In this document: piece after piece, positions 9,101 to 17,761 of the stretch | Layout: each line of letters starts with the position of its first letter | Position numbering within the stretch: position 1 is the first letter of the stretch | Source: Pseudomonas viridiflava | GTDB taxonomy: Bacteria; Pseudomonadota; Gammaproteobacteria; Pseudomonadales; Pseudomonadaceae | DNA: 64,000 bases | Assembly: GCF_900601905.1 (NCBI RefSeq) | Contig: NZ_UWFA01000416.1 | Span: 558,001-622,000 of the forward strand | Direction of reading: 5' to 3' | The notes under the pieces: model-generated | Databases searched by the model: none | Told to the model about the DNA's origin: nothing | What the model saw: only the letters and a program-made list of their open reading frames with translations | Made by a program: the position numbers and the translations under genes

Positions 9101-10118
9101 TCACAGGGAGTCTTCGACCCGACGATAGTTGTCGATTTCGTTATCCAGTGATCCGATCAAACGTATCAACGCCTCGAAGTGGCTATCGAGTTGTGTCCCA
9201 GCAAGCTGATACTCGCAGGCAACCTCGGGACGATCGGACAACTGCGCAGTAACGACCTGGCGGTCAAGCAACGCCTTGTTCTCGTGCAATGCCCGAATGG
9301 CTATCCATAGCGCTTCCTCGATCACAACTTCCTCTTGCACCGCCAAGGTCTTGACCGTATAGCTGTGCCTGGTGTGACAGCGGAACCGAGGCGGCGCAAA
9401 ACCCATCTCCCACAACTCGCCGCCGCATTCGGGGCAGGTCAGGTCGAAATCTGACCGTGCTTGCCCAAACTGTTTGACTGAGACAGTTCCGCCTTGCAGG
9501 CATATCTCGTGTTCCGTTTCATACGGTCCAATACGACGAGGTTCCGAGGGCGCAGTACCAGCCTCGTCAGGCTGCGGACCAAATCATCCAGGCACTTGCC
9601 AATCTCGGCCAACGGTAGGCAGTGATCGACCGACGTGTACGCAAAGCGCTGGAGGGCACGCTCGGTGACTCGGCGTCGGCGGGGCCCTGCACGACGGTGA
9701 CGCCGCCGCTCGCTTTTATCGCCTGTAGACCCACTGTCCCGTTGTCCAGGTCGCTCGTCAGCACCACCCCGATCATCGCGCGTCTCAACGTGAAGGCCGC
9801 TGAGCGGAACAACGGATTGATCGCGGGGCGGGAGTGGTTCTCCTTCGCTCCCCACGCAAGGCGCATGGCCCCGCCGTCCAGCAACAGTTGCAAATCGGGA
9901 GGTGCGATGTAGATGTGACCCTCAAGGGGCCTTGCCGTCCTCAGCAAACTGACCTGCATCGAGGTATGGGTCTCAAGCAATATGGGCAGCACGCTGTGCT
10001 GTTTTCCAATGTGCATCGTCACAAGCACTGCTGCTGGCAGCCTGGCAGGCAATTGCGCGACTACTGCACGCAAAGCGGCGAGTCCGCCGCTCGAGGTCGT
10101 CGCAACGATATCGGTTTC
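9101..10118 (-). pseudogene. CheB-type protein-glutamate methylesterase with zinc-ribbon tail, broken by two indels
   Basis: Three minus-strand frames join into one CheB-like protein. Frame one carries the catalytic start (IVATTSSGGLAALRAVV, containing the S-x-G-G nucleophile), LVTMHIGKQHSVLPILL, HIYIAPPDLQLLL and GVVLTSDLDNGTVGLQAI. Near 9645 the frame shifts and continues with DHCLPLAEIGKCLDDLV. Near 9525 a missing G shifts it again to ETEHEICLQGG and a zinc-ribbon tail, CPECGGELWEMG and FRCHTRHSYT, to the stop at 9101. The usual G-A/T-S-A-G-G loop is one residue short and no ATG precedes it. The intact homologues deamidate or demethylate chemoreceptors or act in stress sensing. Non-functional as read. 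Confidence 0.8.
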
Positions 10119-10186
10119 AACCGGTCGCGAAAGGCAGAAATCGGCCACAGCCAGACATCCGGGGGTGTGGTATTCAGCGGCTATAG

Positions 10187-10211
10187 AGAAGCCCACCGGA
10201 GCGGGCTTTTC
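10187..10211 (+). terminator. Possible rho-independent terminator or hairpin
   Basis: AAGCCC at 10189-10194 pairs with GGGCTT at 10203-10208 around an 8-nt loop, followed by TT on the plus strand. No plus-strand gene ends here, so it may serve the minus-strand XRE gene or be a leftover. Confidence 0.35.
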
Positions 10212-10340
10212 TGTAGAGGGCTATTAACAAATGTCCTTTTATGGGAGCCGGATGCACGCTTCATGGGATGCCGCTCAACTCAACGGCAAGCCCACAGCTC
10301 GCTCTTTCTCCTAAAAGCAGACGCCTTGGACCAAACTGAA

Positions 10341-10682
10341 TCAAACATAGACTAGATCCACGGTCGTGAGGCCAGTCAATGTGGCAATTATTTGCTCGAG
10401 GGCCTGACGATCCTCCCTCTGGAGACTGCGCAGGCTTCGAATGACTTCACTCTGACTTTCAGAGAGCTGCACCACCATAGAAGGGGTTCTCACGCCACTG
10501 ACGATGAACTGAACGTCCATGCCAAGGGCCGCCATGCAGCTCAGATAATCCGCCCTGGGACAACGCGACCCTTTTTCATATTGACCCTGGGCATTGGGCT
10601 GAATACCCCCCAGTGTGGCGAGCTGTGCCTGCGAAAGCCCGAGCAGCCTCCGTTCGCTTCGTAAACGTTCTGCCAGCGTCAT
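10341..10682 (-). CDS. XRE-family helix-turn-helix regulator
   Basis: 113-residue DNA-binding protein. Residues 1-60 form a Cro/C1-type HTH (LGLSQAQLATLGGIQPNAQ, then YEKGSRCPRADYLSCMAALG). The C-terminal half (SESQSEVIRSLRSLQRED) is a helical segment that probably mediates dimerisation. Such short XRE proteins act in phage, toxin-antitoxin or stress control; no partner gene lies next to it. The start ATG is preceded by only a weak GGGAGG-like stretch on the minus strand. Confidence 0.82.
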   Translation of the reverse strand: MTLAERLRSERRLLGLSQAQLATLGGIQPNAQGQYEKGSRCPRADYLSCMAALGMDVQFIVSGVRTPSMVVQLSESQSEVIRSLRSLQREDRQALEQIIATLTGLTTVDLVYV

Positions 10683-10945
10683 TGCATCCTCCCTATCGGC
10701 GATGATGAAGCAACTGTCAGAATTACGGAACGCTCGAATAAACTCAAAAGAATTTTTATCGCACTCGAATGAGTGGACACAAACAACCGGCCGTTGTCAC
10801 ACGCCCTGAACAATGGCTAATGTCGCCACTCAAGCGAAGGGTCTACGACCTGACGTCACTCGTCTGAAATCTGCGGTTAAAAGCAGGCAGTTTCTGGCCC
10901 CGAAATCTGTGTACATTCAAAGCTCAAAAACCGTGAGCATTACGA

Positions 10946-11143
10946 ATGAACGTACTCAAAACTCCGCAGGACGCGAAACTTTGGTTACAAGCTCAAGGCA
11001 TCAGCATCGCTGATTTTTCTCGCGATCATGGCCTTGATCCGGCGACTACATACCAAGTGCTTGCGGGACGAAAAAAAGGATATCGGGGCAAAGCGCATAA
11101 GGCAGCATTGGCGCTTGGCATCAAAAGCGGAATTGATGCGTGA
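10946..11143 (+). CDS. Small phage-type DNA-binding protein
   Basis: 65 residues. The sequence ISIADFSRDHGLDPATTYQ followed by VLAGRKKGYRGKAHKAA is the signature of short HTH proteins found in prophages and pyocin loci of pseudomonads, which act as Cro-like or excision-type regulators. No other phage gene is present, so it is an orphan, perhaps left from a lost element. The ribosome binding site is weak. Confidence 0.7.
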   Translation: MNVLKTPQDAKLWLQAQGISIADFSRDHGLDPATTYQVLAGRKKGYRGKAHKAALALGIKSGIDA

Positions 11144-11292
11144 GGGAGAGTCAGCTTTGGGTCGATAGCGGCCGATCGCCTAATTGGCACCTTACTATCA
11201 TCCCCTTATGTCCCCAATTCTCAATTCGCTCAAACCGCTCCATCAAAGAGTCAATCACGTCGTGCCACCGTCTAAAGGTGCAGTTGTTGCGT

Positions 11293-11667
11293 TTAGGATA
11301 GACGCCCGCCCCTGCACTGATACCTGGCACTTTCAAGGCTCGCTTCAAATGCCTCAAGCCCGGCGTATATCTGCTGCAACCCATTGATCTGCCCCGTCAC
11401 TTCCAGCTTCTTATCGGCAATGGCCTTACCCGCTAACTCCCACGGCAAACTAAATCCCCGATAGTCCTGGAGAATCGTCTGCATTTCCTTGAGTTTGAAA
11501 CCTAGCTGCTGCGCGCATTTGATGAACGTCAACAGTTCAACGCTTTGCTGGTTGTAAACGCGATATGCCCCTTGGCGTTCGGGTGGCGGCAACAGGCCGA
11601 TCTTCTCATAATGGCGGATGGTCTTGACCGTAGTGCCCGACAGCTGGGCGGCTTTGCCGATGTACAT
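11293..11667 (-). CDS. MerR-family transcriptional regulator
   Basis: About 124 residues with the N-terminal MerR winged HTH (MYIGKAAQLSGTTVKTIRHY, then EKIGLLPPPERQ and YRVYNQQSVELLTFI) and a coiled-coil dimerisation helix. There is no C-terminal Cys-rich metal loop and no long effector domain, so the inducer is unlikely to be a metal. The ATG at 11667 follows AAGGA by 5 nt; an earlier ATG at 11697 is less likely. It is read 69 nt downstream of the quinone-reductase-like gene and probably controls it. Confidence 0.88.
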   Translation of the reverse strand: MYIGKAAQLSGTTVKTIRHYEKIGLLPPPERQGAYRVYNQQSVELLTFIKCAQQLGFKLKEMQTILQDYRGFSLPWELAGKAIADKKLEVTGQINGLQQIYAGLEAFEASLESARYQCRGGRLS

Positions 11668-11736
11668 AAACGTCCTTTTTACACGGGTATTGCGCATCTT
11701 TGCATAGCCCTACCGTATCGGGAACCTCGGGTTTGG

Positions 11737-12318
11737 TCAGCGGCTGGCGATGACCTTAACCTGCTTGAGCCAGGCGTCCCGCTGCCGTGAGCTGGAGCCC
11801 AGTAATGGCCCGAACATCAGCGTGTTCAGCGGTTTGATTCCGCAGAACTGCAACGTGTTCTTGCGCACCTGATGAAGGCCAGGCATACGATAGACCCACC
11901 GGTAGTACCAGGGTGGTGTGTCCATCGTCACCAGCAGATGCGCCGTTCGGCCTTTCAGCAGCTGGTCAGGAAAGGCTTTGCCTGCCCGATACTGGAAAGC
12001 GTAACCGGGCAGGAAAACTCGGTCGAAAAAGCCCTTCATCAAGGCTGGAATACCGCCCCACCAAATTGGGTAGATAAATGCCAGGTGTTCGGCCCAGGTG
12101 ATGTCCGCCTGGGCCTTGATCAGGTCGGGTTCCAGTGGCTGAGGCAGCCTGTAACCTGCGCGCAGCACCGGATCGAAGTTTAGGGAATCAAGTCGTAAGA
12201 CCCGTACATCATGGCCGGCACTTCTGGCTGCCTCGGAATAACAGCTGGTCAGCGCACCGCAGAAACTCTCGCCTGAAGGATGCCCCAATATCACAAGAAC
12301 GCGCTTGCTCATCATCAT
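11737..12318 (-). CDS. NAD(P)H-quinone oxidoreductase / flavodoxin-fold reductase
   Basis: 193 residues of the NQO1/KefF/MdaB superfamily: phosphate-binding loop near the N-terminus (VLVILGHPSGESFCGAL), the FMN-contacting loop YPIWWGGIPALMKGFFDRV, and LLVTMDTPPWYYRW. These FMN/FAD enzymes reduce quinones or nitro compounds by two electrons and protect against redox cycling. The first of three ATGs is chosen because AGGA lies 5 nt upstream. Its downstream partner is a MerR regulator, a common layout for inducible detoxification. Confidence 0.9.
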   Translation of the reverse strand: MMMSKRVLVILGHPSGESFCGALTSCYSEAARSAGHDVRVLRLDSLNFDPVLRAGYRLPQPLEPDLIKAQADITWAEHLAFIYPIWWGGIPALMKGFFDRVFLPGYAFQYRAGKAFPDQLLKGRTAHLLVTMDTPPWYYRWVYRMPGLHQVRKNTLQFCGIKPLNTLMFGPLLGSSSRQRDAWLKQVKVIASR

Positions 12319-12534
12319 TTATTCCTGAACATGAAGCCTTCAGGGTAAAGCCTGCCCCTAACAGGAGAGTCAATCGCCCAGTGCTACACGATTGCCTGAG
12401 AAAGGCAGATTGGGTCGTTATAAGCGGTTTGCGAGTGATTGTTTCTGGCCGGAAGCGGACATTCAGAAAACAAAAAATGTGGCGAACCAAACAATATCTC
12501 GCCCTCGAACAACTTTAACCTCTCACAGAACGCT

Positions 12535-12846
12535 TTACTGAAAATCGACCCACTCAAAAAGCGGCCCCTCAATATGGTGGACTTTCGGTTCTTCCGAAAA
12601 GCATTCCTCCAGGCCCTTCATGAACATCTGATGGTCTTCACTCGTTTCGAAGCCCGGCGTGTGATCCTCAAGTGAAGCCCAGCGCACTATGAGGTTGAAT
12701 TGCTCGGGGGTTTCGATCCCTTGCGCGAGCAAATGGCCGCCGTAACCCTTTGCGCGGGTGAGCAAAGGCGCGACCTCGGCGAAGGCACTTCTGAATTGTT
12801 CAATGCGTTCCTTGTGTACCGGGAGCACAGCAATTTCATAAATCAT
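12535..12846 (-). CDS. Antibiotic biosynthesis monooxygenase (ABM) domain protein
   Basis: 103 residues forming one dimeric alpha-beta ferredoxin-like fold: MIYEIAVLPVHKERIEQF, YGGHLLAQGIETPEQFNL and the conserved WASLEDHTPGFETSEDHQ region. Members oxidise quinols or bind small aromatics, and some only have structural roles. GAGG lies 8 nt before the ATG at 12,846. It is 42 nt downstream of the oxidoreductase gene and probably in the same ArsR-controlled operon. Confidence 0.82.
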   Translation of the reverse strand: MIYEIAVLPVHKERIEQFRSAFAEVAPLLTRAKGYGGHLLAQGIETPEQFNLIVRWASLEDHTPGFETSEDHQMFMKGLEECFSEEPKVHHIEGPLFEWVDFQ

Positions 12847-12888
12847 GGCGTTTCCTCTGGTGAGACTTAAATGGCTGAAAGTACGCAC

Positions 12889-13863
12889 TTACGAAATGAG
12901 CGATGGTTCAACTGCAATCGCGATTTTCCCCTGAATACCATTGTTGGGACTCTCCAACCGGGCATGGGCCAGGCCAATGTCCGCAAGTGAATAGACCGCG
13001 CCAACATGGGGGCGCAACTGACCGCGCGCGATCAACGTGCTCAACTCATCAAGCTTGCCGCGATTTTGTCGTGTGAATACGAAGTGATAACTGGCGTTCT
13101 TCCCCCAGGCCTGAACGAGGTTTTGCGGTTTTGCTATGTCCACAATCGAGACCACGCGGCCCAGTTGAGCGAGCACATCGGGGCTGCGTGACAACGTGTC
13201 GCCGCCTATGGTGTCGAACACCACATCCACGCCCCGGCCTCCGGTTTCCCGAAGGATGGCCCCGACGTAATCCTCATTTTCATAGTCAATGAGCACATCG
13301 GCACCCAGGGTGCGCGCGAACTCAAAGTTTGCTTCGCGCACGGTTGTGAAGACCCGCGCTCCAATAGCTTTTGCCACCTGGATCGCTACATGACCTACGC
13401 CTCCCGCGCCGCCGTGTATCAGAATGCTCTCCCCCACCCTGAGTGCCGCTCGCACTGTCAGTGCTTCCCAGACCGTGCCGCCGACCAAGGTCAGACTTGC
13501 CGCCTCAAGGTGGCTCAGTGATGGAGGCTTCTTACCGATAATGCTTTCGACCGCAACGTGGTATTCGGCATAACTGCCTGGGCCGTCGAAAATTTGCGGG
13601 GTGTACCAGACTTCGTCTCCCGGAACGAAGCTGGTCACACCGGGCCCGACTTCTTCTACAACTCCCGATACGTCGTGTCCGGTAATAGTTGGCAGCGGCA
13701 CCAAGTCGGAATAGTCGCCACGTCGAACCTGGAAATCCAAGGGGTTGATGGAAGTGGCGTGTACTCGTACCAGCACCTCTCCAGCAGCCGGCATGGGCTT
13801 GGGCACGTCGCTAAGTTCGAACGACTCCGGGCCGCCAAATGATCTCAATATCATCGCTTTCAT
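12889..13863 (-). CDS. Zinc-independent NADP quinone-oxidoreductase-like MDR enzyme
   Basis: 324-residue medium-chain dehydrogenase/reductase without zinc ligands. The GroES-like half holds ATSINPLDFQVRRGDY and GHDVSGVVEEVGPGV; the nucleotide-binding site is ILIHGGAGGVGHVAIQVAK. This is the pattern of NADP-dependent quinone oxidoreductases and alkenal reductases. It leads an operon with the ABM gene. A perfect 20-bp palindrome 27 bp upstream of the start, repeated before the neighbouring ArsR gene, suggests ArsR repression. Confidence 0.9.
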   Translation of the reverse strand: MKAMILRSFGGPESFELSDVPKPMPAAGEVLVRVHATSINPLDFQVRRGDYSDLVPLPTITGHDVSGVVEEVGPGVTSFVPGDEVWYTPQIFDGPGSYAEYHVAVESIIGKKPPSLSHLEAASLTLVGGTVWEALTVRAALRVGESILIHGGAGGVGHVAIQVAKAIGARVFTTVREANFEFARTLGADVLIDYENEDYVGAILRETGGRGVDVVFDTIGGDTLSRSPDVLAQLGRVVSIVDIAKPQNLVQAWGKNASYHFVFTRQNRGKLDELSTLIARGQLRPHVGAVYSLADIGLAHARLESPNNGIQGKIAIAVEPSLIS

Positions 13864-13890
13864 AACACATCCTCACATCGACAAAGTGGT

Positions 13891-13910
13891 ATATCGAGAT
13901 ATCTCGATAT
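13891..13910. promoter_or_regulatory. Perfect 20-bp palindrome, likely ArsR operator
   Basis: ATATCGAGAT followed by its exact reverse complement. It sits between the 3' end of the ArsR-type gene and the start of the oxidoreductase operon, where a repressor would block transcription. A related site, ATATCG-N8-CGATAT, lies in front of the regulator at 14,237. Confidence 0.75.
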
Positions 13911-13924
13911 CATTCGGTAAAAAA

Positions 13925-14227
13925 TCACAGATCTGTCCCTATGATCACGGCCAGCTCACTGATGGTTGCTTCATTGCGCTTGTAGTAGGTCCACTGACCG
14001 ATGCGCCTGACCTCGACCAGGCCCACTCGTTGCAGAGTTGCTAGATAACCAGATACCGTCGACTGCGACAGCCCTATACCTTCTTGGATACTGCTGACAC
14101 AAACCCCAACCGTGAGAACGTCACCTTCATCCTGGGCAGGGAAGTTCTTTGCGGGGTCCTTCAAGCCTTTCAAGATTTGAAGGCGTACCGGATTTGAGAG
14201 TGCTTTGAATATTTCGAGTAGGTCCAT
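13925..14227 (-). CDS. ArsR/SmtB-family transcriptional repressor
   Basis: 100 residues forming a winged HTH (MDLLEIFKALSNPVRLQIL, then GIGLSQSTVSGYLATLQRVG and VRRIGQWTYYKRNE). The ArsR metal-binding ELCVC motif is absent. An acidic/Cys segment (DEGDVLTVGVCVSS) replaces it, so the inducer is probably not arsenite; redox or organic signals are possible. Operator-like sites flank the gene on both sides, which indicates autoregulation and control of the adjacent oxidoreductase-ABM operon. Confidence 0.88.
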   Translation of the reverse strand: MDLLEIFKALSNPVRLQILKGLKDPAKNFPAQDEGDVLTVGVCVSSIQEGIGLSQSTVSGYLATLQRVGLVEVRRIGQWTYYKRNEATISELAVIIGTDL

Positions 14228-14236
14228 GAGCGGATA

Positions 14237-14256
14237 ATATCGAGATTTAGCGATAT
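14237..14256. promoter_or_regulatory. Second ArsR operator-like palindrome
   Basis: ATATCG and CGATAT separated by 8 bp, in the same spacing as the perfect palindrome at 13,891. It starts 9 bp upstream of the ArsR start codon, fitting autorepression. Confidence 0.65.
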
Positions 14257-14665
14257 GTCAATACGTGAATTGGTGCCTTGGGGGCGGCCCACCGCAGGGA
14301 GTCGCAATTCATTTCGGTTCAGATAAGCTAGGTTGTGCGTTAGCGCGTCCACCTCGTTGTCGTTTATAGCCCTTCGGGTGAGCCCACGTAGCTTCAAAAC
14401 ATGACAATTTCTAGCTGCTCGTTCTTGCCGACGCTACACGCTTGGTTTCTGTGTCTCGATGCTTGCCTAAGCCGCTTTGCATTTTGAAACTGTGGGTCTT
14501 AACACCGACCTGCACAGGGAAACGCTTTTTAACTGTCCTGCGGCTTTACACCGACTGAAGACGCTCAGGCGACGCACATCGTGCAGCTAAGAAGCCTCTG
14601 ACCCTGTCAAGGAAATGCACCCTCCTCCCTGAAGCAAAATGACGCGACTGTAGAAAGGGCCGCGC
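14257..14665. other. Intergenic stretch of about 410 bp
   Basis: Between two minus-strand regulator genes. No open frame with family resemblance, no tRNA-like fold and no clear terminator were recognised. Confidence 0.45.
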
Positions 14666-15124
14666 TCAAGGCTCCTGCGCCAGAATCCTCACGCGGCGAC
14701 AGTCCGATGGCCCAAGCGGTTGACCTTTTGAATCGCGAACGGCAATCGGCATCAAGGGTTGTCCGGATGCTTTATCCAGCAGCACAGAACGCGTTTCGTG
14801 GGGCTCGAACAGATGACGTTCGCCCCACTGCCGCATGCTGACGACAATCGGGAAGATCTCCCGCCCTTTGTCCGTCAGCACATACTCCTTGTAGGCGCTG
14901 CCATCCGATGCCGGACAGATGTCGAACACGCCAATTTCAACCAGCGTTTTGAGGCGTGACGCGAGGATGTTCTTGGCCACCCCCAGGCCTTTTTGAAATT
15001 CGCTGAATCGGCGAACCTCGTCAAATGCGTCGCGGATGATCATCAGCGACCAACGATCCCCAATGACTTCCAACGCTCTGGCAACAGGGCATTCATTGCT
15101 TTGTGACGAATCATATTCGGTCAT
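14666..15124 (-). CDS. HxlR-family transcriptional regulator
   Basis: 152-residue winged-HTH protein with the HxlR signature: NECPVARALEVIGDRWSLM, then RFSEFQKGLGVAKNILASRL and the wing YVLTDKGREIFPIV. The conserved Cys near the N-terminus (NECPV) suggests redox or electrophile sensing. The ATG at 15,124 follows GGAAGG; an upstream ATG at 15,178 is less likely. It is divergent from the MFS-EamA pair and inverted repeats lie between them, so it probably represses both itself and the exporters. Confidence 0.88.
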   Translation of the reverse strand: MTEYDSSQSNECPVARALEVIGDRWSLMIIRDAFDEVRRFSEFQKGLGVAKNILASRLKTLVEIGVFDICPASDGSAYKEYVLTDKGREIFPIVVSMRQWGERHLFEPHETRSVLLDKASGQPLMPIAVRDSKGQPLGPSDCRRVRILAQEP

Positions 15125-15183
15125 TTTCTGCCTTCCGGGGTGTCGGGCGTTCAGGTCAGTTTTCATGATAAAACGCAAATCTG

Positions 15184-15236
15184 GTTGCTATTTGAAACAA
15201 GATTGCGCAAAACTGATCCTAGTTTCCAATTGAAAC
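15184..15236. promoter_or_regulatory. Two HxlR operator-like inverted repeats
   Basis: GTTTC-N5-GAAAC at 15,222-15,236 is a perfect inverted repeat; a second element, GTTGC-N5-GAAAC at 15,184-15,198, has the same spacing. They sit in the divergent promoter region between the HxlR and MFS genes. Confidence 0.6.
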
Positions 15237-15248
15237 CAGCTTACTCAC

Positions 15249-16541
15249 ATGGAACGCGTTATGACAGCTGAGACCGATCTGCCAGATGGCTGCTTGTCCA
15301 GATACAACGCAATGCCGACACCCCCAGCCGTTAGTCAAGCCTGCGACCTGCGCGCGCCTGGCGTTTCGTCATCGCTCATTCTGTTGTTTTCTGCCACCTG
15401 TGCGCTGGCTGTCGCCAATGTTTACCTCGCTCAACCGTTGCTCGACTCAATGGCCGATAGCCTGCACGTGGCGCCCGGCATGGTTGGCTCCGTTGTCACC
15501 GCCACCCAGGCAGGTTACGCACTGGGTCTGCTGCTCATTGTCCCGCTTGGCGATCTGATCAACCGCAGACAGCTGATTCTGGGCCAGATACTGCTATCCG
15601 CCGTCGCACTTGCGGTAGCCGGTGCCTCACACGCGTGGCTGGCCCTGCTTGGGGCGATGATTTTTGTGGGTTTGATGGCCGTGGTCGTGCAAGTGCTGGT
15701 GGCCTATGCCGCTGCACTGGCTACCCCCTCACAACGCGGACAGGCCGTCGGCACGGTCACGAGTGGCATCGTGATAGGAATTCTCCTGGCACGCTTCACA
15801 TCCGGGCTGATCGCTGACCTGGCGGGCTGGCGGGCGGTCTATTTCCTGTCCTCAGGACTGATGCTCATGCTCGCAGCAGTGCTGTACAAAAGGCTTCCTC
15901 ACCCAGCGGCGGCGCCCTGCCAGGATTCTTATCCAGGCCTGATCCGATCGGTTTTCAAGCTCCTGATCAGCGAGCCTGTGTTGCAGGTTCGGGGCTTGCT
16001 GGCCCTGCTCATCTTTGCCGGGTTTTCCGTGTTATGGACGGCGCTGGTGCTACCGCTGAGCGCCCCGCCGCTGTCCCTGTCCCACACCGCCATCGGCATG
16101 TTCGGGCTGGCAGGGCTGGCCGGTGCTCTGGCTGCCAGACGAGCCGGGCACTGGGCAGATCAAGGGCGGGGCCAGCACATCACGGGGCTTGCGCTGGTGG
16201 TGCTGACCCTTTCCTGGTTGCCGATCAGTTTTGCCCAGACTTCCTTTATCGCCCTTATAGGCGGCGTGATCCTGCTGGACTTCGCCGTACAAGCCGTCCA
16301 TGTCACGAGCCAGAGCATGATTTTCGCCGCTCGCCCTGACGCTCAAAGCCGCATGGTCGGCGCTTATATGTGCTTCTACTCCATCGGCAGCTCGCTGGGC
16401 GCGATGGCAGCAACCCTGGCATATGCACGCTGGGGTTGGTTCGCCGTCAGCCTGCTCGGCGCTTTAATCAGCGCTTCGGCGCTGGTCCTCTGGTGTTTCA
16501 CGAAACCTGTCTCTGCCGCTCCTCAAGGAAGACTACGATGA
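15249..16541 (+). CDS. MFS transporter (drug/arabinose efflux type)
   Basis: 430-residue inner-membrane carrier with 12 predicted helices. The first helices (ILLFSATCALAVANVYLAQP) and the A-type loop GDLINRRQL between helices 2 and 3 fit the YnfM/AraJ-like branch of the DHA1 efflux group. It is expected to use the proton gradient to export a small organic molecule. The start could be the ATG at 15,249 or at 15,261; neither has a strong ribosome binding site. The stop codon overlaps the start of the EamA gene (ATGA). Confidence 0.88.
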   Translation: MERVMTAETDLPDGCLSRYNAMPTPPAVSQACDLRAPGVSSSLILLFSATCALAVANVYLAQPLLDSMADSLHVAPGMVGSVVTATQAGYALGLLLIVPLGDLINRRQLILGQILLSAVALAVAGASHAWLALLGAMIFVGLMAVVVQVLVAYAAALATPSQRGQAVGTVTSGIVIGILLARFTSGLIADLAGWRAVYFLSSGLMLMLAAVLYKRLPHPAAAPCQDSYPGLIRSVFKLLISEPVLQVRGLLALLIFAGFSVLWTALVLPLSAPPLSLSHTAIGMFGLAGLAGALAARRAGHWADQGRGQHITGLALVVLTLSWLPISFAQTSFIALIGGVILLDFAVQAVHVTSQSMIFAARPDAQSRMVGAYMCFYSIGSSLGAMAATLAYARWGWFAVSLLGALISASALVLWCFTKPVSAAPQGRLR

Positions 16542-17434
16542 AGATCCGCCATCTCTTGCTCGCTCTCGCGATTACCGCCATTTGGGGGCTGAATTTCTCG
16601 GTCATCAAACTGGGGCTCACCGCAGTTGACCCGTTCATTCTGGCGGGAATTCGCTTCGCACTGTGCGCCCTCCCCGCGATTTTCTTCATTCCCAAACCTG
16701 ATGTGCAGTGGCGCTATATCGCCAGCTACGGACTGATCTTCGGCATCGGGCTGTGGGGCGTCGTAAACCTTGGCATCAAGTCAGGTCTGTCGGCTGGCAT
16801 CGCGTCGCTGGTGCTTCAGTTCAGCGCGTTTTTCACCATTCTGCTGGGGGCCTGGACATTCAAGGAGACGATTTCCCGCTACCAGCTCGTCGGAATGGGA
16901 ATCGCTTTATGTGGCTTGATCAGCATCATCTCGATAGTCGACGGCACAGTCACGGCGACCGGCTTGATGCTGGTGCTACTCGGCGCACTGGCCTGGAGTG
17001 CAGCCAACATCATCAACAAGAAAGCCAGAACCACGCAGGTGTTCGCCTTTCTGGTGTGGTCCAGCGCATTTTCCCCGATCCCTCTCTTCGCGCTTGATTA
17101 CGCAGTCAACGGCTCGACCGGGTACCGTGAGCTGCTCAATCAACTGGACTACAGCGCTGTGCTGTCGATTCTGTTTCAGGTGTATCCAAACACCCTGTTT
17201 GGCTACTGGGTATGGAACTCCCTGATGAAACGCTACCCGGTGTCTACCGTCGCGCCCCTTTCGTTGCTGGTGCCGGTCTTCGGCTTGTTCGGCTCAGCCA
17301 TGATCTTCAATGAGCACATATCACTGAATAAAATCGTGGCGGTCACTCTCATCGTGGGGGGACTCGGGGTTGGGCTGTATGGACAACGTATCCTGAGTGC
17401 AATGTTCAAGCGGCATGAGCATCCAGGATGTTAA
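16538..17434 (+). CDS. EamA-family (drug/metabolite) exporter
   Basis: 298 residues and 10 predicted helices in two EamA repeats. The opening (AITAIWGLNFSVIKLGL, ILAGIRFALCALPAIFF) and RYPVSTVAPLSLLVPVFGL closely resemble E. coli EamA, the O-acetylserine/cysteine exporter, so an amino-acid-like or thiol substrate is plausible. AAGGA precedes the ATG at 16,538, which overlaps the MFS stop codon by 3 nt. The two exporters therefore form one unit under the divergent HxlR regulator. Confidence 0.88.
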   Translation: MKIRHLLLALAITAIWGLNFSVIKLGLTAVDPFILAGIRFALCALPAIFFIPKPDVQWRYIASYGLIFGIGLWGVVNLGIKSGLSAGIASLVLQFSAFFTILLGAWTFKETISRYQLVGMGIALCGLISIISIVDGTVTATGLMLVLLGALAWSAANIINKKARTTQVFAFLVWSSAFSPIPLFALDYAVNGSTGYRELLNQLDYSAVLSILFQVYPNTLFGYWVWNSLMKRYPVSTVAPLSLLVPVFGLFGSAMIFNEHISLNKIVAVTLIVGGLGVGLYGQRILSAMFKRHEHPGC

Positions 17435-17761
17435 TGGAAAAGGCAGGGGCGCCCGTCCGCCGGACAATATCGACCGTCACTCGCTGGTTGCCTCATCCGT
17501 CGCCAACCTGACTAACTCGACGTCATAGCGGTTCTTCATGGGTAGTGGCGTGCCGAGTTCGATCCTGTGGACCATTCGGCTGCAACGCTGCGAACCTGCC
17601 TGCGCCGCATATTCATGCATCCGTTGCGAGGTTTGTGCAGATGCCGGTGATATTCCGCTACCGCCCTATTTCCAAAAAACTAAACCATTGCTCTGTCTGG
17701 CCGAAACAACGGGTAAGGATCTATCAACGTTATTGAACGTTGGCCATGCAGGCGCCTGTCT
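17435..17761. other. Intergenic region with a 7-bp inverted repeat before the diguanylate cyclase
   Basis: No gene seen. CAACGTT-ATTG-AACGTTG at 17,725-17,742 is a perfect inverted repeat ending about 20 bp before the start codon and could be an operator or part of the 5' UTR. Confidence 0.45.

Noticed and set aside
10341..11143. XRE gene plus small phage-type regulator considered as a prophage or toxin-antitoxin module
   Set aside because: No toxin, integrase, attachment repeat or structural phage gene was found around them.
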